Program-made: the position numbers and the translations under genes
The notes under the pieces: generated by a model
The model's input: only the letters and a program-made list of their open reading frames with translations
Database searches by the model: none
What the model was told of the DNA's origin: nothing
Source: JBCDBH01 sp039184055
GTDB lineage: Bacteria > Acidobacteriota > Thermoanaerobaculia > Multivoradales > J023
Reading direction: 5' to 3'
Length of the DNA: 54,125 bases
NCBI GenBank assembly: GCA_039184055.1
Contig: JBCDBH010000002.1
Location: 1-54,125, forward strand
In this document: positions 24,316 through 32,416 of the stretch, in pieces
How positions within the stretch are numbered: position 1 is the first letter of the stretch
Layout of the letters: each line of letters starts with the position of its first letter

Positions 24316-26100
24316 ATGCTTGCGGGAAAGAGTCAGAGATTTCTTGAGACGGCTGCCGCCGACACACTGGCGCGGGTGAGACGAGATCGCGAGCGTGTGG
24401 GAGCGCGACTCAAGCCTCTCCTCGAACACATCGAGGCGAGCCTTTTCGATCCGGGTCTAGACGTCAATCAACTCAAACGCGCGTGTGGGGTCCGGGACAA
24501 TACGATCCCGATCCAATTCCACGCCGAGCTCGGCATGCCACCCCATGCCTACATCGAAGACTGTCGACTCAAGACCGCCTGTCGTCTTTTGTGCGACACC
24601 GATCTGAAGGTGTGGCAGATCGCCGATCTTCTTGGATATTCGAGTATTCAAGTCTTCAGCCGTGCCTTCAGCCGCTGGGCCGGGGTGCGTCCGACCGTGT
24701 ATCGCAAGCGCGAACGGCGGAACGAAGAAACGGCACCGTCACCTTTGCCCGAGGTGCCGACACTACGAGTCGAGACGTTGCGCCAAGCGCTTCGAGGGGA
24801 TCTCGACGCGGCCGGTGTCGAGTCGTTGATGCGTCGCTTGCTCGCCCTCTACCCGGCCTCGAGTCGCCGGATCGCGCTCGAAGCGTCGTCGTTGGCGGCG
24901 CGTGCCGAGAGTGTGCGACGGCCATCGCAACGTCATTCGCCGGTGCGCTCGAGTCTCGACAAAGAGCGCGTCGAGCGGGTGCGTGCCGAAGAGGTGTGGC
25001 GAGAGATGGAAGGTCGCTCGTGGGAAGAGCGGCGTGAGCTCGTGCGGCGTAAGCTCCGCTTCACTACCGCGGCGCTTTTCGAGCTCATTCACGATCAGGC
25101 GATCGAGATCGGGCGTCAGGATCGCCAAGAGGGTTTGCGTCTCGCCGAGTTGGCTCTGGAGAGCCTGGAGACGATCGACCCCGAAGCCGTCGATGCCGAG
25201 GACCGAGCCAATCTCGACGCTCGCGCGTGGGCTTGGTTGGGTAACGCACGCCGGATCGTGCTCGATTTCACCGGCGCTGAAGAGGCCTTGTCCGAGGCTG
25301 AACGTCGGCTTTCGGTACGTCGTCCCGACGTCATCGTGCAGGCCGACATTTTCAAGATCAAAGCGGCGCTCCGTTGGTTCCAGCGTCGTCTCCACGAAGC
25401 CATGGCCCTGATCAACGAGGCCATCGTGCTCTATCGCCGCGCCGACAAGAGCCACCTGCTCGGTCAGGCCATGGTGGTGCGCGCGCTGCTCCTGCTCTTG
25501 CAGGACAAGCCGGATGAGAGTCTGCCGGTGCTCGCACGTGCCATGGAGTTGATCGATCGCGAAAGCGAGCCTTGGGCGTTCCTCTCCGCGCATCAAGTTC
25601 TGATCGCCGCGTATACCTTCGCGGGTCGGTACGAGGACGCCGAATCGAGCTTGCTCGATGGCCATTCGATGGCGCGCGAGGTCGACAATCGTGACGCCGA
25701 GCTGCGGTTGCGCTGGCTCGAAGGGTTGGTGGCGCGTGAGAAGGGTTCGCTCGACCGGGCCGAGGATCATCTCAAGCCGGTCGTCGAGGAGCTGACCGCC
25801 GCGGAGCAGACCTACGACGCCGCGTTGGCATCGCTCGACTTGGCCTTGGTCTACTCGGCGCAGGGACGGGACAACGAAGTGATCGCGTTGGCGGGCGAGA
25901 TGATTCCGGTGTTCGGAGCCTTGCGGGTACACCGTGAGGGTATGGCCGCGCTCAACCTGATCCAGGCGGCGATCAAGAATCGCCAGATCACGATTGCGTC
26001 GCTGTGGGAAGCGCGTCGCCTGGTCGACCGCAGTCGCGGTCTGGCCATGCCGTGGGCGCTGCCCCTACGGGTTGCCGAGCAAGCGCGTCCAGCGGCTTGA
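24316..26100 (+). CDS. AraC-type HTH regulator with TPR sensor region
   Basis: A 594-residue predicted transcription regulator. Residues about 35-135 form an AraC-type double helix-turn-helix: LDVNQLKRACGVRDNTIPIQFHAELG, MPPHAYIEDCRLKTACRLL, then the second HTH KVWQIADLLGYSSIQVFSRAFSRWAGVRPT. A linker (150-210) is followed by about eight TPR-like helix pairs to residue 575 (for example AWAWLGNARRIVLDFTGAEEALSEAE and LRLRWLEGLVAREKGSLDRAEDHL), presumably a protein-interaction or ligand-sensing module. The HTH-first order is unusual for AraC proteins. GGGGA 6 bp before ATG. Targets are unknown; palindromes at 24151-24183 and 24243-24258 suggest autoregulation. Confidence 0.82.
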   Translation: MLAGKSQRFLETAAADTLARVRRDRERVGARLKPLLEHIEASLFDPGLDVNQLKRACGVRDNTIPIQFHAELGMPPHAYIEDCRLKTACRLLCDTDLKVWQIADLLGYSSIQVFSRAFSRWAGVRPTVYRKRERRNEETAPSPLPEVPTLRVETLRQALRGDLDAAGVESLMRRLLALYPASSRRIALEASSLAARAESVRRPSQRHSPVRSSLDKERVERVRAEEVWREMEGRSWEERRELVRRKLRFTTAALFELIHDQAIEIGRQDRQEGLRLAELALESLETIDPEAVDAEDRANLDARAWAWLGNARRIVLDFTGAEEALSEAERRLSVRRPDVIVQADIFKIKAALRWFQRRLHEAMALINEAIVLYRRADKSHLLGQAMVVRALLLLLQDKPDESLPVLARAMELIDRESEPWAFLSAHQVLIAAYTFAGRYEDAESSLLDGHSMAREVDNRDAELRLRWLEGLVAREKGSLDRAEDHLKPVVEELTAAEQTYDAALASLDLALVYSAQGRDNEVIALAGEMIPVFGALRVHREGMAALNLIQAAIKNRQITIASLWEARRLVDRSRGLAMPWALPLRVAEQARPAA

Positions 26101-26107
26101 TTCGGTT

Positions 26108-26133
26108 CGGACCGCCGTGTTCGCGGCGGTCCG
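26108..26133. terminator. rho-independent terminator
   Basis: A perfect 10-bp GC-rich stem, CGGACCGCCG / CGGCGGTCCG, with loop TGTTCG, followed by ATTCTCTCTCTC on the plus strand. It lies 8 bp after the AraC/TPR stop, between convergent genes. The T-run is pyrimidine-mixed, so efficiency is uncertain. Confidence 0.75.
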
Positions 26134-26148
26134 ATTCTCTCTCTCAGC

Positions 26149-26427
26149 TCAACCAACCGGATCGATGAATGGGCCCGAGGGCGGTGGTGGCGGCGTACAA
26201 GGCGTCGGCTGACAATCGCCTTGTCCGTTGAGAGGCTGAATCCACGGGGTCTCGTCGATCACCTGTGTGTCGTTCGGAACGAACCACTCCGTGATCGATT
26301 CGATCAGCTCCTGCCACCATGTGCCCCATGCTCCGATCTCGGCCGGGGGTGCCGCCAAAATGGGCGCCGTCAAGCAGCCGAGCAAGAGAATGAACGATAG
26401 GTAACGTGCCATAGGTTTGTCTTTCAT
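26149..26427 (-). CDS. small secreted proline-rich protein, unknown function
   Basis: A 92-residue precursor with a clear signal peptide (ARYLSFILLLGCLTAPILAA, cleavage after residue 25 or so). The mature part has Trp-rich GAWGTWWQELIESITEWF, two Cys in DCQPTPC that could pair, a PPPPP run, and the end GPFIDPVG. Start chosen at ATG 26427, where GGGAG lies 7-8 bp upstream; the frame extends to 26595 but the extra part is not protein-like. I do not recognise the family. It lies beside an AT-rich spacer and opposite the AraC/TPR regulator, which may control it (inference). Confidence 0.65.
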   Translation of the reverse strand: MKDKPMARYLSFILLLGCLTAPILAAPPAEIGAWGTWWQELIESITEWFVPNDTQVIDETPWIQPLNGQGDCQPTPCTPPPPPSGPFIDPVG

Positions 26428-26711
26428 CACGATCTCCCTTTGCGGATCGTCGCGCACCTGAATGACGAGCGACGTCCGTTCTCTCCACCAGCCTAGCGCG
26501 TGAAAGAGTAAATGCACAGTGATGAAGGTAATTCCCCTACGGAAGGTCGATGATGAGGCATGTGGGCATGCCAGAAGCTGTTGTCTATTCTGCATAAGGT
26601 GATGTGCATGCCTTCGGATCGGGTAGGTGTGCTGACATGAGTAACATACGATAATAGGTCATACACTCGTTTATTTTCTGGTATTTGATCCACTCAAGAT
26701 GAATCACCATG
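26428..26711. other. AT-rich intergenic spacer
   Basis: Upstream region of the small secreted protein (minus strand), clearly AT-richer than the rest of the window. It contains a GGCATG-TGGG-CATGCC inverted repeat near 26554-26569 followed by another GCATGCC near 26605. A 66-codon minus frame (26493-26693) lacks family features and a ribosome-binding site, so I do not call it. Promoters, an sRNA or an old insertion are all possible. Confidence 0.35.
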
Positions 26712-26735
26712 AAAAAGGCACCGCTTTCGCGGTGC
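26712..26735 (-). terminator. rho-independent terminator of the type III PKS operon
   Basis: On the minus strand: GCACCGC, GAAA tetraloop, GCGGTGC, then CTTTTT (26717-26712). It lies 150 bp past the stop of the FAD oxidoreductase, the last gene of the operon. The 3' leader (26736-26886) contains three CAGTGA words (26783, 26803, 26820) and a small AGCGC-ATTC-GCGCT hairpin near the gene end. Confidence 0.85.
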
Positions 26736-26886
26736 ATCATGCGTTTCGCCACGAGGGCTAACTACCTAGATGCCTACTGAATCAGTGAAGGCTCCACGGA
26801 GTCAGTGACGACATCTGAGCAGTGAAATCATGTTATCAGCACATATCATGCTGATCAAGCATCAATAGAGCGCATTCGCGCTGACT

Positions 26887-28017
26887 TCACGCGGCCCAAA
26901 GAGCGCCAACCAGCTTTGGCGCCGTTCCAACAAGACTGTGTACGGGCCGCTCGGCTACATGTACCGCGAGGATGTGATCGAAGAGCCAGGGCTCGGCAGC
27001 CAGCGCGGCGATCAGGCGGCGTCGTAGCCATGGCCGTCGCTCGATCTGTAAGAGTACATGGGTCAACAGGTTGGGTCGTCTGGAGATCACACGATGGGCG
27101 TGTGAGTAGACCCGAAGATCACGTTCACCGATGGCTTCGGCGATTGCTTCCGCTTGGTGGAGGCCGATCGCCAAACCTTCGCCGGTGATCGCATCGACAT
27201 AGCCACTTGCGTCGCCCACCAAGGCGAGGTTTTTCGAGACCACGCCACGTGTGCGTTGGAGGAGCGGGCCGCTACCCCGATCTCGTGACGTCGCGGACGC
27301 ATCGCCGAGTCGCTCGAGAAGTCGTGGAAAACGTGCAAGGAGCGTAGGGAAATCGCTCTTGAAGCCGCTCCACAGAACCGCCACGCCGACCTCATCAGGA
27401 GCAATGGGGGTCACATAGGCTTCACAATCGCCTTGCCAATAGACCTCGACTCGGTCTGTCCATGGTGTGATGCGATAGTGGCGTCGGACTCCAAAACGTC
27501 GAACTCCAGACCGTCTTGCACGGGTCGTCGATCGCGCCGTCAGACCCACGGCTCGACGGAGGGGTGAGCGTAGACCATCGGCGGCAATCACGAAACGCGG
27601 CGTGAGAGCTCGGTCGGCAACTTCGAGACCCCAACCGCCGCCGGGCAGGGGTCGGGCCGTGACGGGATGCCCACGGTGAATCACCGCACCCAATGCGATC
27701 GCCCGTTCTTCGAGTGCGCGACCCAGCACGGTGCGACGTACACCCCGGCCGGCTCGCGATGGGAATCGGCCATCGGCGACGGTGGTGCCGTCGATCCAGC
27801 GGATCCCGGCGAAGGGCATCGAACGTGGTAGCTCCACGCCCCAGCTGTCGAGCCGTTCGACGGCATCGGGCATCAACCCTTCACCACAGGCTTTGTCGAT
27901 CGGCCCTCGGGGCTTTCGTTCGAAGACCGCTACCTCGATCCCACGTAGCCGCAGGGCGATGGCGGTGGCGAGACCCACCGGTCCCGCGCCGATCACCACG
28001 ACGTCGGGGTTCGTCAT
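26887..28017 (-). CDS. FAD-dependent oxidoreductase (geranylgeranyl-reductase/monooxygenase superfamily)
   Basis: A 376-residue flavoprotein. The Rossmann motif VVIGAGPVGLATAIAL (GAGPVG at 10-15) and ERKPRG follow the N-terminus; KACGEGLMPDAVERLDSWG is the CGEG signature of the geranylgeranyl-reductase-like group, and the second FAD motif NLALVGDASGYVDAITGEGL lies near 270-290. Such enzymes hydroxylate phenols or reduce polyprenyl double bonds. Beside a type III PKS and an ICMT-type methyltransferase it recalls SrsC of the Streptomyces griseus srs operon, which oxidises alkylresorcinols towards quinones. ATG 28017 overlaps the FAAL stop (ATGA); the frame continues to 28242 only inside the FAAL gene. 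Confidence 0.82.
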   Translation of the reverse strand: MTNPDVVVIGAGPVGLATAIALRLRGIEVAVFERKPRGPIDKACGEGLMPDAVERLDSWGVELPRSMPFAGIRWIDGTTVADGRFPSRAGRGVRRTVLGRALEERAIALGAVIHRGHPVTARPLPGGGWGLEVADRALTPRFVIAADGLRSPLRRAVGLTARSTTRARRSGVRRFGVRRHYRITPWTDRVEVYWQGDCEAYVTPIAPDEVGVAVLWSGFKSDFPTLLARFPRLLERLGDASATSRDRGSGPLLQRTRGVVSKNLALVGDASGYVDAITGEGLAIGLHQAEAIAEAIGERDLRVYSHAHRVISRRPNLLTHVLLQIERRPWLRRRLIAALAAEPWLFDHILAVHVAERPVHSLVGTAPKLVGALWAA

Positions 28018-29780
28018 TCGCGACCTCGACCGAAGCGACTCACCCATGCCGAACGGGCCAGTTGGCTGGCGAGATAAAGAGGTGTGACCGCGGTCGGTGG
28101 CTCGAGCGAGCCGTCGAGATGCCGCTGCAAGGTCGTGGCGCGTCGCAGTTTGCCCGACGAGGTCCGAGGCAGGGTACCGGGAGCGAGCAGCCACACGTCG
28201 TCGGCTCGAAGTCCGGTTCGTGTCAGCACAGCTTCGCGGCACAGCGCCGGGAGCGCTTGGCGTGCTTCAGTCGAACTGTCGGCGCGGTATTCCACGAAAA
28301 GCCAGAGACGTTCGTGCTCGGCGTGTTCCGGGTGATGGCTCACCGCCACCACGCACCCACGCCGAACGCCCACCACTTCGTCGACCGCTTGTTCGATATC
28401 CGCCGGAGCGTGGTTGCGACCTCGCAAGATGATCACGTCTTTGGCGCGACCGGTGAGGAAGAGCCGGTTGTCCTGGTCGAGAAAGCCGAGGTCACCGGTA
28501 TCGAGCCAGCCGTCCCGCAGCACATCGGCGGTGGCGTCGGGACGATCGAAGTAACCACGCATCAGCGAAGGTCCACGCACCCACACATGACCGATACGTT
28601 CGGTGGCGAGAGTCCGCTGTTCAGCGTCACGGATCGCGACCAAGAACCCGGGTAGAGGTCGTCCGACCGACACCAGCTCGATGCCGTCGGAGCGGTGTTT
28701 GGCGATTCCGTGCCGACTCAGCGCCTCGCGATCGAAAGCGCGGCTCACGAACGGCGCATCGAGACGGTCGAACGTGACCGCCAAGGCCGCTTCGGAGAGT
28801 CCGTAGACAGGCGTGATCGCGTCCTCACGAAGACCATAGGGCGCAAAGCGACGGGTGAACCGTTTCAGAACAGCGGGCGAAATCGGCTCGGCACCGTTGA
28901 GAGCGACCTGCCAACCGCTCAGGTCGACTCCGTCGAGCTGATCGTCACGGATTCGATCGGCACACAGGCCGTAGGCGAAATTGGGTGCCACCGAGACCGT
29001 CGCGCGGCGTCGAGAGAGGGTGCGTAGCCAGATCGCGGGGCGCGCCACGAAGAGCTCGGGTGGAATGAGGGTCAGCTCGGAACCGGCGAAGAGCGCGGGC
29101 AGCACACAGCCGATCAGCCCCATGTCATGGTAGAGCGGCAGCCAAGAGACGCCGCTATGACGGGATCCGAGTGGTGGCGGAAAGCTACCGAGAATGACTT
29201 CGCCCTGACTCAGGAGCGCGCGATGTTCCAAGGCGACCGGTTTCGGGTCGACCGTCGTTCCCGAGGAGAATTGAATCAGGGCCAGATCGTCGGCCGATAC
29301 GGTCGTGGGCTCGAATGACTCGACGTTCGTAGGCAGCTCGTCGAGCCGGTGGAGGCCGAGCGGCACGCGAGCTCGTGCCATCGTTTCACCGAGTAGACGG
29401 CGGATACGTGGCGCGGCGAGCACCATTCGGCATCCGGCGGCGTCGAGCATGGTGGCGGTGCGCTTGTGGTACTCGTCGAGTCGGCCGAGTCGCACAGGTG
29501 GATAGAGCGGCACCGGTACGGCACCGAGCAAGACAACGCCGAAAAACGCTCGGAAAAAATCGGGTTCGGTGGCAAAGAGCAAAGCGACGCGGTCACCGGG
29601 CTCGACTCCTGACGCAACGAGTCTGGCGGCGATCGTCCGAGCTTCCCGTCGCAGGGTGAAGAAGTCGAGTGGGGTGTCGCGCTCGCGTCGATCGACGAAC
29701 CGCAGGCCGACATCGTCTCGGGGCGCGTCGCCCGCGGCGTGATCGAGCAAGGCGGCGAGCGTGGTCGGGGCGGTCGTCAT
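28014..29780 (-). CDS. fatty-acyl-AMP ligase (FAAL-like)
   Basis: A 588-residue ANL-superfamily enzyme of the FAAL type, activating a fatty acid as acyl-adenylate and passing it to a carrier protein. Motifs: LIQFSSGTTVDPKPV (P-loop, altered from the usual SGSTGxPKG), SWLPLYHDMGLIG (diagnostic FAAL block), VYGLSEAALAVTF, YFDRPDATADVLRDGWLDTGDLGF and the C-terminal PRTSSGKLRR with the adenylation lysine. GRNHAPADIEQAV replaces the acyl-CoA synthetase hinge, also FAAL-like. The ACP gene ends 4 bp upstream, so ACP is the obvious acceptor. It is coupled to the FAD enzyme downstream. Confidence 0.87.
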   Translation of the reverse strand: MTTAPTTLAALLDHAAGDAPRDDVGLRFVDRRERDTPLDFFTLRREARTIAARLVASGVEPGDRVALLFATEPDFFRAFFGVVLLGAVPVPLYPPVRLGRLDEYHKRTATMLDAAGCRMVLAAPRIRRLLGETMARARVPLGLHRLDELPTNVESFEPTTVSADDLALIQFSSGTTVDPKPVALEHRALLSQGEVILGSFPPPLGSRHSGVSWLPLYHDMGLIGCVLPALFAGSELTLIPPELFVARPAIWLRTLSRRRATVSVAPNFAYGLCADRIRDDQLDGVDLSGWQVALNGAEPISPAVLKRFTRRFAPYGLREDAITPVYGLSEAALAVTFDRLDAPFVSRAFDREALSRHGIAKHRSDGIELVSVGRPLPGFLVAIRDAEQRTLATERIGHVWVRGPSLMRGYFDRPDATADVLRDGWLDTGDLGFLDQDNRLFLTGRAKDVIILRGRNHAPADIEQAVDEVVGVRRGCVVAVSHHPEHAEHERLWLFVEYRADSSTEARQALPALCREAVLTRTGLRADDVWLLAPGTLPRTSSGKLRRATTLQRHLDGSLEPPTAVTPLYLASQLARSAWVSRFGRGRE

Positions 29781-29784
29781 GACA

Positions 29785-30084
29785 TCAGGCCTGATCGAGT
29801 GCGGCGATCTTGGCCTCGATCAGAGCGACCAGATCACCGACCGTGTCGATGTGAGCTTCGTCATCCTCATCGAGGCAGATTCGGTAGTGATCCTCGACCG
29901 CCACCGCCAGGCTCAGGAGCTGGAGCGAGTCGAGAGCGAGATCTTCGACCAGCCGTTTGTCGCTCGTCACCGTCCCCTCGTAGTCCAGGTTCTCACGCGC
30001 GATCGTCGTGATGGTGTCGAGGATCGATGCCATGGAGGGTCCGCCGTTCTCTGCTTCGTCGCTGCTCATATCGTCGTCGCTCAC
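29785..30084 (-). CDS. acyl carrier protein of the type III PKS operon
   Basis: A 99-residue carrier protein. The ACP core is LVEDLALDSLQLLSLAVAVEDHYRI, with the phosphopantetheine serine in DSL, followed by acidic helix 3 and DTVGDLVALIEAKI. Start is uncertain: GTG 30084 overlaps the methyltransferase stop (GTGA), while ATG 30069 and ATG 30033 would shorten an acidic, disordered N-terminus. It lies between the methyltransferase and the FAAL, so it probably carries the acyl starter for the PKS. No 4'-phosphopantetheinyl transferase is in the window. Confidence 0.87.
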   Translation of the reverse strand: MSDDDMSSDEAENGGPSMASILDTITTIARENLDYEGTVTSDKRLVEDLALDSLQLLSLAVAVEDHYRICLDEDDEAHIDTVGDLVALIEAKIAALDQA

Positions 30085-30656
30085 TCCGGCGTGTTCCCGG
30101 TGGGAAACGACGGCACGCCTGTCATCACCCGCTGCCAATCGGCGTACTCGCGCAGCGCGGCCTCCTCGACGCGGATTCTCGCTCGCAGCACGAGAAGGTT
30201 GAGTGAGCCGTACACCAACGCGGTCCACCAGGCTGTGTGAATCAGCGGCAGAGCAATGACTTCGATGATCACGGCCACGTAGTTCGGATGACGAAAGAAC
30301 TGGTAGGGACCCCGTCGGATCGCGGTTTCACCTGGAACCACCACCACGGTGGTCGTCCACCGCTCACCGAGGCTGACGATCGCCCAATAGCGCAGCATCA
30401 TGCTGAGCCCGACCAAGGCGAGCGCGGGCCAGCCGAGCCAAGGGAGAAACGGGCGATCGAACCACCACGCTTCGAGCGGGGCGACGGCGAGCAGCGAGGC
30501 ATGGAGCGCCACCATGAACGGATAGTGCCGTTGTCCGAGGATCTTGCCGCCACGGGCGAGGAGCTTGCGCGTATGTCGGCGCGTCAGCACCAGCTCGAGC
30601 AGACGCTCGATCACCACCAGCCCGATGATCACGAGAAATCCGGTGAACGTCGACAT
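30081..30656 (-). CDS. isoprenylcysteine carboxyl methyltransferase-family membrane protein
   Basis: A 191-residue membrane methyltransferase of the ICMT/SrsB group. Four or so membrane helices (GFLVIIGLVVIERLLELVL; PWLGWPALALVGLSMMLRYWAI; AVIIEVIALPLIHTAWW) surround the SAM-binding signature RRGPYQFFRHPNYVAVIIE, with the C-terminal RVEEAALREY also typical. In srs-type operons this enzyme O-methylates alkylresorcinols made by a type III PKS. ATG 30656 shares its A with the PKS stop (TGATG); the frame extends to 30686 inside the PKS gene. Confidence 0.88.
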   Translation of the reverse strand: MSTFTGFLVIIGLVVIERLLELVLTRRHTRKLLARGGKILGQRHYPFMVALHASLLAVAPLEAWWFDRPFLPWLGWPALALVGLSMMLRYWAIVSLGERWTTTVVVVPGETAIRRGPYQFFRHPNYVAVIIEVIALPLIHTAWWTALVYGSLNLLVLRARIRVEEAALREYADWQRVMTGVPSFPTGNTPE

Positions 30657-31714
30657 CAGAAACGCAGCAGGACCAGCTCCGAGCAAAAACCCGGGCCCAT
30701 GGCCATCATCAATGCCCGATCACCCGCCGCCGGGGGTGATTCGAGAACCTCTTCGAGTACCAAGAGCACCGAGGTCGACGACAGATTGCCGACTTCGCGC
30801 AGGCTTCGCCAGGTCGGCTCGAGCGCGTCGTCGGGTAGCGCGAGGGTCGTGGCCATCGCTTCGAGCACTTTCGGGCCGCCAGGATGGGCGATCCAGCGGC
30901 TGATGTCGTCTCGGGTGAGCCCGTGGGCGCCGAGGAAGGTGTCGACGTCACGGCCGAGGTGCTCGGTCACCATCTTGGGGACGTCGGCGGACAAGACGAT
31001 GCCAAAACCTCGCTCCGAGATTTTCCAGCCCATGACGTCTTCGGTGTCGGGATAGAAAACCGAGCGGGTGTCCACCACGCGTGGGCATGGCCGGCTGCTT
31101 GCGCACGCCGCTCCACGTACGACCACTGCCGCCGCACCGTCACCGAAGAGACCCGAAGCGATCAGATTGGCGACCGACAGATCTTCTCGTTGCAAGGTGA
31201 GCGAACAGAGTTCCACCGAGAGCAGCACCGCAGTGTGCTCGGGGAACGCGCGAACATAGTCGGCCGCGCGCGCGATCCCGGCCGCGCCCGCGACACAGCC
31301 CAGGCCAAAGAGAGGGGTTCGTTTGATCCGTGGTGGGAGCCCGAGATCGTTGACCAGCCGAGCGTCGAGTGACGGTGTGGCGAGTCCGGTGACGGTGGTC
31401 GAGAAGATCGCGTCGACTTGGGATGCATCGAGCTCCGCGATGTCGAGAGCCTTGCGCAGCGCTTCTCCACCGACTCGCCGCGCGACGCGAATCCACGCGT
31501 CATTCGCTTCGCCCCAGGTGGTCAGCTCGTCGTAGGCGTCGATCGGCAAAGCCAGATGGCGACCACCCACCAGGACGTTGCGGTGCAAGCGCTCGAGACG
31601 ATCTGTGTTGTGATGTTCCCGACCCCAGACTTGTTTGAAAGCCTCGAGCAAGGTCTCTTGGTCGTAGTAGTGATCCGGAAAGGCGTGACCTACCGCGGTG
31701 ATCTGCACGCTCAA
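30656..31714 (-). CDS. type III polyketide synthase (chalcone/stilbene synthase family)
   Basis: A 352-residue homodimeric ketosynthase that extends an acyl starter with malonyl units and cyclises it, typically to alkylresorcinols or alkylpyrones in bacteria. The catalytic triad is visible: Cys140 in LFGLGCVAGAAG, His277 in WIAHPGGPKVLEA, Asn310 in REVGNLSSTSVL; GFGIVLSADVP and the C-terminal MAMGPGFCSELVLL are family motifs. TTG 31714 overlaps the upstream stop (TTGA); GTG 31708 is the alternative start. Neighbours (methyltransferase, ACP, FAAL, FAD enzyme) point to a long-chain, ACP-bound starter and a modified phenolic lipid. Confidence 0.93.
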   Translation of the reverse strand: MSVQITAVGHAFPDHYYDQETLLEAFKQVWGREHHNTDRLERLHRNVLVGGRHLALPIDAYDELTTWGEANDAWIRVARRVGGEALRKALDIAELDASQVDAIFSTTVTGLATPSLDARLVNDLGLPPRIKRTPLFGLGCVAGAAGIARAADYVRAFPEHTAVLLSVELCSLTLQREDLSVANLIASGLFGDGAAAVVVRGAACASSRPCPRVVDTRSVFYPDTEDVMGWKISERGFGIVLSADVPKMVTEHLGRDVDTFLGAHGLTRDDISRWIAHPGGPKVLEAMATTLALPDDALEPTWRSLREVGNLSSTSVLLVLEEVLESPPAAGDRALMMAMGPGFCSELVLLRF

Positions 31715-32400
31715 TCGTCCGTCGGATCGTCGTCGTCGGAGTCGTCGTGGCCAGTAGAGCGGGTGACGCGTGAGGTCGTGGCGGGGGTCGGCGTCGACAC
31801 GGTCGGTGCCGGTGGCACGTTGTCGTAGCGCCTCCCGTCGTCGTCCCCTTCGTCGCTGTTCTCGTCTTCCCCGGCCTCGTCTTCATCGTGCGTGTCGATC
31901 GTCAGCTCGGATGGTGTGCTCGCCATCGCGTCGTCGAGATGCGAATCGGGAGGCGTCGTGATCGACGTCGCGGCCACGGTCGCCGCGCTCGCGGTTGCGC
32001 GTTTCGTCATTGGCCGGCCGAGCATCGCCAACACCAAGCCGCAGGCGGTGTAGAGACCGAACCAACCGAGGGCAAGCTGCCACCAGGGCTCGTGTGGCTG
32101 TCGCGCGGCGAGCACGATGGTGATGACCAGGAGCGGGCCTCGGAAGATCCAGGCGATCCAGCCGGTCACCAAACCGTCCAGCCACCACGTGCCACTGCGA
32201 CCCTGAAGGAGGAGAAAGAGTGCGATCAGACCGACCGCTTCGAGTAGCCAGCTACCGATGACGATCTGGCCATCGATCGGGGCGCCGAGACGAGGAATCG
32301 TGCCCGTTTCGACATCCAAGCCGCTCAGATCGACCACAAAGCCGAAAAAAGCGAAGAGCAGAAGGAGGATGGGAAACGCCAGGGCGAGAAAACGAATCAC
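31711..32400 (-). CDS. membrane protein with long acidic C-terminal tail
   Basis: A 229-residue protein of unknown function. Four hydrophobic segments occupy the first 135 residues (LALAFPILLLLFAFFGFVVDL; IVIGSWLLEAVGLIALFLLL; IAWIFRGPLLVITIVL; LALGWFGLYTACGLVLAML); the last 80 residues are low-complexity and acidic, rich in Asp, Glu, Ser and Thr, with a terminal DDSDDDDPTDD. GTG start. Its stop overlaps the PKS start, so it is translated with the pathway and might anchor, regulate or export its product (inference). A real but fast-evolving protein is likely, as composition of the N-terminal half is typical of membrane proteins. Confidence 0.7.
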   Translation of the reverse strand: MIRFLALAFPILLLLFAFFGFVVDLSGLDVETGTIPRLGAPIDGQIVIGSWLLEAVGLIALFLLLQGRSGTWWLDGLVTGWIAWIFRGPLLVITIVLAARQPHEPWWQLALGWFGLYTACGLVLAMLGRPMTKRATASAATVAATSITTPPDSHLDDAMASTPSELTIDTHDEDEAGEDENSDEGDDDGRRYDNVPPAPTVSTPTPATTSRVTRSTGHDDSDDDDPTDD

Positions 32401-32416
32401 CCGGCGATGCTACCAG

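Noticed and set aside
26493..26693. 66-codon minus-strand gene in the AT-rich spacer
   Set aside because: No ribosome-binding site or recognisable features; AT-rich DNA with an accidental open frame is more likely.
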